A stretch of 64,000 bases of DNA from QPIN01 sp965224575 (GTDB taxonomy: Bacteria > Pseudomonadota > Gammaproteobacteria > Methylococcales > Methylomonadaceae): positions 1,488,001 to 1,552,000 of the forward strand of contig CBDCZQ010000006.1 of assembly GCA_965224575.1 (NCBI GenBank), in the 5' to 3' direction. Every line of letters begins with the position of its first letter. Positions within the stretch are counted from its first letter, which is position 1. The position numbers were made by a program, and so were the translations under genes. The notes below the pieces were generated by a model. It did not search any database. It had not been told where the DNA came from and saw only the letters and a list, made by a program, of their open reading frames with translations. Below, one piece after another: positions 58,122-64,000 of this stretch.

Positions 58122-58670
58122 ATGGCATATCAAGCAATTACTACAATTTTTCAAAGGAATGAAAGTGAATTAACCGCTTCTGAAGCGCATGGTTTGGCAG
58201 CGGGTATGTTATGTATTGAAAACGAGATTGAAGTGGCTAATTGGCTGGCTGAATTATTTTCAGAAGATGTTTTTCTTTTAGAAGAAGACAAAGCAATTTT
58301 AGAAGCATTATTTGAGCAGACGCGTAAATTATTGAACGAGGAAGATGATAGTTTTAAGTTTGACCTTTTTCTACCTAATGAAGATGGATTGATAAAAGAG
58401 CAACTTGAAGCAATTCGTTACTGGTGTGATGGGTTTTTATTTGGTATAGGATATACTAAATCATCATCAAATTGGCCAGGTGAAACAGGCGAGATTATGA
58501 AAGATATCGTTGAATTTACTAAATTGGATACAGATGTAGAAGAGGAAATGAATGAAGAAGAAATTGATGAGCAAGAGTCCGCATTAATCGAGATTCAAGA
58601 GTATTTGAGAGTTGCAGTGATGATGGTAAGAGATCAATTTGTTGTAGAACATAGCCAACAAAAACATTAA
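58122..58670 (+). CDS. ygfB: UPF0149 family protein YgfB
   Basis: 182 residues, acidic and helical. SEAHGLAAGMLCIENEIE near the N-terminus, IRYWCDGFLFGIGYT in the middle, and YLRVAVMMVRDQF near the end are UPF0149/YgfB markers. The precise role is unclear. A link with pepP and the ubiH region is conserved in Gammaproteobacteria. It starts the ygfB-pepP-ubiH-ubiI run; the pepP start is 12 bases beyond its stop. Confidence 0.92.
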   Translation: MAYQAITTIFQRNESELTASEAHGLAAGMLCIENEIEVANWLAELFSEDVFLLEEDKAILEALFEQTRKLLNEEDDSFKFDLFLPNEDGLIKEQLEAIRYWCDGFLFGIGYTKSSSNWPGETGEIMKDIVEFTKLDTDVEEEMNEEEIDEQESALIEIQEYLRVAVMMVRDQFVVEHSQQKH

Positions 58671-58682
58671 TATATATTTAAT

Positions 58683-59993
58683 ATGAAGCAAAGTGAGTTT
58701 AAAAAACGTCGGCAGTCACTCATGCAACAAGTTGGCAAAGGTAATATCGCCTTAATAGCAAGTGCATTTAATCAAACGCGTAATCGTGATGTTGAATTTC
58801 CTTTTAGACAGGATAGTGATTTTTATTATTTAACGGGGTTTAATGAAGCAGATTCTCTAGCGGTATTTATACCGGGGCGAGAACAAGGTGAATATATTTT
58901 ATTTTGTCGGGAATTTGATGAAAAAAAAGCTTTATGGGAAGGTGCTCATGCTGGACTTGAAGGGGCAACAAAACATTATGGAGCGGATGATTCATTCCCA
59001 ATTGATGATATTGATGATATTTTACCGGGGATGTTGGAAAATAAAGCCAAAGTCTATTATCCTATGGGACGAGATGGGGAGCTTGATCATCAAATATTAG
59101 AATGGATTTCATATCTTAAAAAACAGTCTAGAAATGGGATAAACGCACCGGGAGAATTAGTTTCTCTTGAACATATTTTACATGAAATGCGCTTGTTTAA
59201 AAGTGTAGCAGAGCTTAAGTTAATGAGAAGAGCTGCGGATGTTTCTTGCAAGGCACATAAACGTGTGATGCAGAAATGTAAGCCTGGTTTTTATGAATAT
59301 CAAGTGGAAGCAGAGTTACTATATCAATTTGGAAGTGCTGGATTAAGATATGTAGCTTATCCATCTATTGTTGCAGGAGGGGAAAACGCCTGTGTGTTGC
59401 ATTATATAGATAATAAGGACAAATTAAAAAAAGGTGATTTGTTATTGATTGATGCAGGTGCTGAGTGTGATCATTATGCATCAGATATTACTCGTACATT
59501 TCCTGTTTCGGGGAAATTTAATTCAGCTCAGAAGCAACTTTATCAACTAGTTCTAGACGCCCAATATGCGGCTATTGAACAAATTAAACCTGGAGTTCCA
59601 TGGAATAAAGCACATGAAGTTTCAGTGGAAGTGTTAACAAAAGGGTTAGTTAAATTAGGGTTGTTAAAAGGGCGTGTATCAAAGCTAATTAAAGATGAAA
59701 AATATAAACAATTCTATATGCACCGAATTGGGCACTGGTTGGGAATGGATGTTCATGATGTAGGGGATTATAAACTTGATAATGAATGGCGTTTACTTGA
59801 GCCTGGCATGGTGTTAACAATAGAGCCAGGGCTTTATATCCCAGTAAACTGTAAGAAAGTGGATGTAAAATGGCGAGGAATTGGTATCAGAATTGAAGAT
59901 GATGTGTTAGTAACTAAAACGGGATATGAAGTTTTAACCGATGCACTTCCAAAAGAAATTGATGAAATTGAAAGTTTAATGCAGGCAAGCTAA
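58683..59993 (+). CDS. pepP: Xaa-Pro aminopeptidase (aminopeptidase P)
   Basis: 436 residues. The AMP_N domain (NRDVEFPFRQDSDFYYLTGFNEAD) is followed by a pita-bread metallopeptidase domain. Metal ligands are visible: LLIDAGAECDHYASDITRTF (two Asp), HRIGHWLGMDVHDVG (His), TIEPGLYI (Glu) and GIRIEDDVLVT (Glu). It removes N-terminal residues ahead of proline in the cytoplasm with two Mn ions. It ends directly at ubiH (zero-base gap). Confidence 0.95.
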   Translation: MKQSEFKKRRQSLMQQVGKGNIALIASAFNQTRNRDVEFPFRQDSDFYYLTGFNEADSLAVFIPGREQGEYILFCREFDEKKALWEGAHAGLEGATKHYGADDSFPIDDIDDILPGMLENKAKVYYPMGRDGELDHQILEWISYLKKQSRNGINAPGELVSLEHILHEMRLFKSVAELKLMRRAADVSCKAHKRVMQKCKPGFYEYQVEAELLYQFGSAGLRYVAYPSIVAGGENACVLHYIDNKDKLKKGDLLLIDAGAECDHYASDITRTFPVSGKFNSAQKQLYQLVLDAQYAAIEQIKPGVPWNKAHEVSVEVLTKGLVKLGLLKGRVSKLIKDEKYKQFYMHRIGHWLGMDVHDVGDYKLDNEWRLLEPGMVLTIEPGLYIPVNCKKVDVKWRGIGIRIEDDVLVTKTGYEVLTDALPKEIDEIESLMQAS

Positions 59994-61205
59994 ATGCAGC
60001 ATGATTATGATATTTTAATAGTAGGTGGTGGGCTGGCGGGTAATTGCTTGGCACTTGCCCTGAAAGATACTGGATTGCGCATGGCAATTATTGAGGCCAA
60101 TACCAGAGAGAAATTACATAACTCTCCAGCAGGGGACAGAGCACTAGCTTTGTCAGCAGGTACAGTAAAGATGTTGCAAGCACTTGGTATATGGGAAGGC
60201 CTTGAAACTAAGGCTACTGCGATAAAAGATATTCATATCTCTGATCGTGGGCATTTTGGTAAAGCTCGATTATCTTCAAAAAAACAAGGTGTAGAAGCAT
60301 TAGGTTATGTGATCAGCGCCAGAGATATTGAAACTCATGTGGCTGATAGAGTTGAACAGTCAGGTATAGAACAAATATCGCCAGCATGGGTTGCTGGCTT
60401 AATGTCTGGTTTGGAATCGGTTAATGTCAATGTAAAGCAGGAGAAAAAGTCTCTTCATTTAACGGCTAAATTACTTGTTGGTGCTGATGGAGGCCAATCT
60501 TCTGTGCGTCGTTTATTAGATATTCCACAACAAGTGACTGAATATGGACAAACGGCTTTAGTAACAACAGTAAAATCATCTTTGTCTCATAAAAATGTAG
60601 CTTATGAACGATTTACAGAATCAGGGCCTTTGGCAATGTTACCCGTCAATAATGAAGAATGTTCGGTCGTTTGGACTCGTTCAACAGAAGATACTGAAGA
60701 GCTAATGTCGCTTTGTGAAGAAGACTTTATTCTTCAGTTACAGGAATGTTTTGGCTATCCATTAGGTTTGTTAAGTTCAACAGCGCCTCGGAGAGCTTTT
60801 CCATTAAGTCTTATTCGTGCAGAAAGTATGGTTTTAGGACGAGTAGTTATTATTGGAAATGCAGCTCATCAGCTGCATCCAGTCGCTGGCCAGGGGTTTA
60901 ATTTAGGTATGCGAGATGTTGTGCAACTAGCTGAGATGATCATCAAGCAGCAGAAAAATAATGCAGATATAGGTGAGCCTGACTTTTTAGAAACTTATGC
61001 AAAAATAAGACAAAAAGATCATGATCAAACAATAGGTTTTACTGATAATTTAGTTAAAATATTTTCCTCGGATTGGCTTCCTTTAGCAGCAGCCAGAAGT
61101 GTGAGTTTAGCAGTGATGGATCATATCCCTATTGCTAAATCATTATTAGCTAAACATGCAATGGGACTATCAGGGCGATTACCACGAGTTGGAAGTAGAC
61201 AATAA
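59994..61205 (+). CDS. ubiH: 2-octaprenyl-6-methoxyphenol hydroxylase
   Basis: 403 residues, class A FAD monooxygenase. The FAD motif is ILIVGGGLAGNCLALAL at the N-terminus, LVGADGGQSSVRRLL in the middle (the DG motif), and VIIGNAAHQLHPVAGQGFNLGMRD (the GD-type motif, with Asn in place of Asp). It hydroxylates the ubiquinone ring. Order pepP-ubiH-ubiI supports the assignment over UbiF. Confidence 0.93.
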   Translation: MQHDYDILIVGGGLAGNCLALALKDTGLRMAIIEANTREKLHNSPAGDRALALSAGTVKMLQALGIWEGLETKATAIKDIHISDRGHFGKARLSSKKQGVEALGYVISARDIETHVADRVEQSGIEQISPAWVAGLMSGLESVNVNVKQEKKSLHLTAKLLVGADGGQSSVRRLLDIPQQVTEYGQTALVTTVKSSLSHKNVAYERFTESGPLAMLPVNNEECSVVWTRSTEDTEELMSLCEEDFILQLQECFGYPLGLLSSTAPRRAFPLSLIRAESMVLGRVVIIGNAAHQLHPVAGQGFNLGMRDVVQLAEMIIKQQKNNADIGEPDFLETYAKIRQKDHDQTIGFTDNLVKIFSSDWLPLAAARSVSLAVMDHIPIAKSLLAKHAMGLSGRLPRVGSRQ

Positions 61206-61211
61206 AAGTAA

Positions 61212-62441
61212 ATGGTTGAAATGGAAGAGCAGTTTGAGGTTGTGATTGTTGGCGGTGGTATAGTAGGAGCAACTGCCGCTTGCGCTTTAGGTTATGCTGG
61301 CGTTAAAGTTGCATTGTTGGATGTATTTAACCCACAACGGCAGTGGGCTGATGACTCGATTGATTTAAGAGTATCTGCTTTAACCAAGGCATCTCAGAAT
61401 ATTTTAGAGGCTTTGGAAGTTTGGGATGGGATGGTGCAACGTGGAGTCTGTGCATATAAGGATATGCGAGTATGGGATGCAAAGGCTGATGGCATGTTGC
61501 ATTTTGATTGTGCGGATACAGAGTTTAATGAATTAGGTCATATTGTAGAAAACCGTGTGATTGTTTCCTCCTTGTGGGATAAATTGGAAACCTTATCGTC
61601 AGTTACCTGTATCAGTGATGCGAAAGTATCGCAAATGGAAAAGATAGAAAAAGGCTATAAACTGGTATTGCAAGATGGGCGACGAGTGGATGTTGATTTA
61701 GTTATTGCAGCGGATGGACGTGATTCAAGTTTGCGATCTATGATGGGTATTGATGTAACTGGTTGGCCTTATCATCAGGATGGTCTAGTGGCTACGATAA
61801 CTACAGGAAATAGTCATGAATTTACTGCATGGCAACGATTTTTGGATGAAGGGCCACTAGCATTTCTTCCGCTTAGGACTGGGCAGTGTTCTATAGTATG
61901 GACATTAAAAACAGAAACAGCAAAAGACTATTTATTACTAAGCGATAAAGAATTTTTAGAAAAATTGGAGCAAGCTTCGGCCGGTATTTTGGGGCGAATG
62001 TTAAAAACGGGGCCGAGAGCTGCGTTTCCTTTGCGGTTTCAATATGCTAATAGATATACAGATGAATGTTTTGCGTTAATAGGGGATGCGGCACATGCGA
62101 TGCATCCTTTGGCAGGACAAGGTGCTAATGCTGGGTTGTTAGATGCTGCTGCTTTAGCTGAACTAGTTATAAAATCTAAACTGGCAGGACGCCCCTTGTT
62201 TAGTACAAAAACTTTAAGGCAATATGAGCGTTGGCGTAAGGGTGATAATTTATTGATGATGTCGAGTATGGATGTTATCAATAAAACCTTTTCAGCAACT
62301 GCATTACCAGTTGTATCATTGCGATCTACAGGAATGAATTTAATTAATAAAACACCGCTAGTAAAAAACTTGTTCAATAATCATGCAATGGGCTTAAGAA
62401 ATGATTTGCCTCTGTTGGCAAAACAACAGCGTTGTTGGTAG
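61212..62441 (+). CDS. ubiI: Ubiquinone-biosynthesis FAD hydroxylase (UbiI/VisC-like)
   Basis: 409 residues, related to UbiH. FEVVIVGGGIVGATAACAL binds FAD, VIAADGRDSSLRSM is the DG motif, and ALIGDAAHAMHPLAGQGANAG the GD motif. It follows ubiH at six bases, as visC/ubiI does in E. coli. Which ring position it hydroxylates (UbiI C5 or UbiF C6) cannot be settled from sequence. Second in-frame ATG (codon 4) is possible. Confidence 0.88.
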   Translation: MVEMEEQFEVVIVGGGIVGATAACALGYAGVKVALLDVFNPQRQWADDSIDLRVSALTKASQNILEALEVWDGMVQRGVCAYKDMRVWDAKADGMLHFDCADTEFNELGHIVENRVIVSSLWDKLETLSSVTCISDAKVSQMEKIEKGYKLVLQDGRRVDVDLVIAADGRDSSLRSMMGIDVTGWPYHQDGLVATITTGNSHEFTAWQRFLDEGPLAFLPLRTGQCSIVWTLKTETAKDYLLLSDKEFLEKLEQASAGILGRMLKTGPRAAFPLRFQYANRYTDECFALIGDAAHAMHPLAGQGANAGLLDAAALAELVIKSKLAGRPLFSTKTLRQYERWRKGDNLLMMSSMDVINKTFSATALPVVSLRSTGMNLINKTPLVKNLFNNHAMGLRNDLPLLAKQQRCW

Positions 62442-62505
62442 GGGGTATTTTTGATCCCTTATTTTTTAAATGTTTGATTTGGACTATTAATAAAGAGGAA
62501 AGGCT

Positions 62506-62970
62506 ATGGCAGAAATATTATTTATTTTGGTTACTGTGTATGCTGTTTACGTGGTACAAAGCGTTATTACAGGCAATAAAACAAAACAATCAGAAAAAAA
62601 TTCAGCTAAAAAAACACAAGCAGAAGCTAAGGTAGCTGATAACACAAAAAAAAATGTTTCTGGTAAAGAAAAATCAGTTGTTAAAAAAGATTCTGTTCAA
62701 AGAGCTAAAGTAAAAAAAGCAGTTGGGGGAAAAGAAAAAACAATTAAAAAAAATACAAAAATGCCGGCTGGAAGTTTGCGAGACCCGGTAACAGGTGAAG
62801 AAGCAGTAATAGCAAGTAGTTATCGAATGCTTAGACGTTGGATAAAAGAGGCGCTAGTTAAAGAAGGCTTGGTAGATAAAATTTATAAAACTAACGAGCT
62901 AGACAGCGCGACTGTAGAGAAAATAAATATAGCAGTAGGTAAGCTTAAGAAAATAGATAAGTACCTGTAG
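62506..62970 (+). CDS. Lys-rich single-pass membrane protein of unknown function
   Basis: 154 residues; GAGGAAAGG before the ATG at 62506 is a strong ribosome site. There is one N-terminal membrane helix (ILFILVTVYAVYVVQSVI), then a Lys-rich disordered linker of about 70 residues. A compact C-terminal region follows: SLRDPVTGEEAVIASSYRMLRRWIKEALVKEGL. The linker would lie in the cytoplasm, where its charge could bind nucleic acid or phospholipid heads, which is only speculation. I recognise no family. Confidence 0.7.
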   Translation: MAEILFILVTVYAVYVVQSVITGNKTKQSEKNSAKKTQAEAKVADNTKKNVSGKEKSVVKKDSVQRAKVKKAVGGKEKTIKKNTKMPAGSLRDPVTGEEAVIASSYRMLRRWIKEALVKEGLVDKIYKTNELDSATVEKINIAVGKLKKIDKYL

Positions 62971-63132
62971 AAGTCATCTCGTTGCCGCTACGCTTAAAAA
63001 ATAGAGCGCTTGGTAAGTTAGATTTATGAATAGAAGCTGATAAAGAGCCAGATCTTTGTTTTTGCGGAATTCAAATGGAGGGGGCTTTAAGAAATTGTGC
63101 TGTTTTGTGTTAGTTTCTTTTGTTTTGATTGG

Positions 63133-63166
63133 AAAAAAAGAGACCCTATAATTAAATAGGGTCTCT
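63133..63166 (-). terminator. Intrinsic terminator of lipoprotein gene 1
   Basis: AGAGACCCTAT ... ATAGGGTCTCT perfect 11-base stem, followed on the minus strand by TTTTTTT. Confidence 0.92.
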
Positions 63167-63175
63167 ACTTCATGC

Positions 63176-63295
63176 TTATGTGTTCTGCATTGTTTTCTTG
63201 CCAGTATTTTGGTTGGAACCATCAGGATCGTCCATACAACCGGTTAAGCCAATAATCATTAAAGTCATTGCTAATACAGCTAGTGCTTTTTTCAT
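63176..63295 (-). CDS. Very small lipoprotein (copy 1)
   Basis: 39 residues; GGAGG six bases before the ATG at 63295. MKKALAVLAMTLMIIGLTGC is a complete lipoprotein signal with lipobox LTGC (Cys 20). The mature part is only about 20 residues, beginning CMDDPDGSNQN; Asp at +3 is not a strict inner-membrane retention signal. A paralogue with nearly the same signal and CMDDPDGSKQN lies 285 bases upstream. The promoter, leader and terminator are also recognisable. Function unknown. Confidence 0.85.
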   Translation of the reverse strand: MKKALAVLAMTLMIIGLTGCMDDPDGSNQNTGKKTMQNT

Positions 63296-63348
63296 TTTTC
63301 CTCCAAAAGTTTTTATAATTATGTGTGTTTTTTGTTAAACACATTAGA

Positions 63349-63377
63349 TTTATACCATGGGGTTTAAACAGTTGCAA
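63349..63377 (-). promoter_or_regulatory. Promoter of lipoprotein gene 1
   Basis: On the minus strand TTGCAA, 17 bases, TATAAA. The bases before the -10 box read CCCATGG and are shared with the promoter of copy 2. A leader of about 45 bases, also conserved, separates it from the start codon. Confidence 0.75.
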
Positions 63378-63526
63378 TAGATTGGAATTGTTCGGGGAGT
63401 GGGAGAAAATGCGGTTTTCACCAAATACCTTATTTATTTAAAGGTGTATGCCTTATAGGTACTCAGTTTGCTAAACTTTATTAATTTAAAAATAAAAAAA
63501 TTAATTTTTTCTATTTTTTGAAGAAA

Positions 63527-63560
63527 ATAAAAAATAGAGACCTTGAGAAACAAAGTCTCT
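63527..63560 (-). terminator. Intrinsic terminator of lipoprotein gene 2
   Basis: AGAGACTTTG-TTTCT-CAAGGTCTCT stem (one G-T pair), followed on the minus strand by ATTTTTTATTTT. It starts with the same AGAGAC as terminator 1, consistent with duplication of the whole unit. Confidence 0.85.
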
Positions 63561-63579
63561 ATCTTATTTAATAGTCTAC

Positions 63580-63702
63580 TTACAACTGAATAGAAGAAGT
63601 TGAACTAGAAACGTTTTGTTTTGAACCATCTGGGTCATCCATGCAGCCAGTCAAACCAACAATCATTAAAGTCATCGCTAATACAGAAAGTACTTTTTTC
63701 AT
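63580..63702 (-). CDS. Very small lipoprotein (copy 2)
   Basis: 40 residues; GGAGG before the ATG at 63702. MKKVLSVLAMTLMIVGLTGC is a lipoprotein signal with the lipobox LTGC. Mature part CMDDPDGSKQNVSSSTSSIQL shares its first residues with copy 1, then diverges into Ser/Thr. The peptide is shorter than most annotated genes and easily missed. It has its own promoter and terminator. Confidence 0.85.
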   Translation of the reverse strand: MKKVLSVLAMTLMIVGLTGCMDDPDGSKQNVSSSTSSIQL

Positions 63703-63760
63703 TATTTCCTCCAAAGGTTTTTATAATTATGTTTGTGCTTCATAAAATCCACACGGGTAC

Positions 63761-63789
63761 TTTATACCATGGGTTTTTTATAGATGCAA
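63761..63789 (-). promoter_or_regulatory. Promoter of lipoprotein gene 2
   Basis: On the minus strand TTGCAT, 17 bases, TATAAA, with CCCATGG before the -10 box as in copy 1. The following leader shares ATAATTATAAAAAC with the copy 1 leader. Confidence 0.75.
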
Positions 63790-63801
63790 CAGCAAAATAA
63801 C

Positions 63802-64000
63802 CTATAAAAAATTAATGTTTTTAGGGATATTTATATCAATAGACTTGTTGTGCCATGTTGCATTCCCTATAGTAGTCCATTCACCTGAAAGATTTGATTT
63901 AAGAAGGTCATGAATCCAGTAAGAAGGTGTGGAAATTTTTTTTAATTTTATATTAAAAATTGTTGTGTTTAAATCAAGTCCAGTTTTAATTCCCCAAAAA
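63802..64000 (-). CDS. C-terminal end of an unidentified protein (cut by window edge)
   Basis: An open frame of about 65 codons enters from the right edge and stops at TAG 63802-63804. It reads FWGIKTGLDLNTTIFNIKL near the edge and ends GEWTTIGNATWHNKSIDINIPKN. The lack of stops and the balanced residue use suggest a real gene, but the fragment carries no motif I can name. Confidence 0.5.
   Translation of the reverse strand, partial: FWGIKTGLDLNTTIFNIKLKKISTPSYWIHDLLKSNLSGEWTTIGNATWHNKSIDINIPKNINFL

Overview
This window is a chromosomal stretch of a low-GC gammaproteobacterium. The gene order is classic for the class: mrcA divergent from pilMNOPQ-aroK-aroB-damX-hemE, glnE-ilvE-waaF-waaC, and zapA-6S RNA next to ygfB-pepP-ubiH-ubiI. 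From memory, the 16S signatures and a REP-like element beginning GTAGGTTGGG resemble methanotrophic Methylococcales. That placement is an inference, because no methane-oxidation gene lies here and no alignment was run.

Layout. 1-9.3 kb: the start of a sulfite reductase hemoprotein gene (cut by the window edge), a NhaD antiporter, an AmpG-like permease with exonuclease III, ribosomal protein L31, citrate synthase and penicillin-binding protein 1A. 9.3-19.2 kb: the type IV pilus alignment operon pilMNOPQ, with pilM apparently broken by a one-base deletion, then shikimate genes, a DamX-type SPOR protein and hemE. 19.2-21.5 kb: a small island of miniature inverted-repeat elements around an exported small protein and a methyltransferase. 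21.5-29.4 kb: a hydroxyacid dehydrogenase and a six-gene MoxR/Bat operon, whose BatB-type protein carries an 11-copy 9-bp tandem repeat. 29.5-33.4 kb: a peptide transporter, a DUF4124 protein, an SDR oxidoreductase, a CPXCG protein, an exported helical protein and an unlisted rubredoxin. 33.4-43.4 kb: a short MetF-like protein, then a lipopolysaccharide decoration/assembly cluster (glycosyltransferases, acyltransferases, O-antigen ligase, heptosyltransferase) divergent from msbA.

43.5-49.6 kb holds a complete 16S-tRNA-Ile-tRNA-Ala-23S-5S operon with a recognisable promoter, boxA antiterminators and a terminator. 49.7-57.2 kb carries glnE, ilvE, two heptosyltransferases and ilvA. 57.2-58.0 kb carries 6S RNA, zapA and a coiled-coil partner. 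58.1-62.4 kb carries ygfB, pepP and two ubiquinone hydroxylases. The right end has a Lys-rich membrane protein, two tandem 39-40-residue lipoproteins with matching promoters and terminators, and the 3' end of an unidentified gene.

Most of the window is housekeeping. I found no CRISPR array, prophage, full-length transposase or obvious defence system. The most unusual items are the pilM frameshift, the two MITE families, the paired micro-lipoproteins and the in-frame repeat tracts in two envelope proteins.
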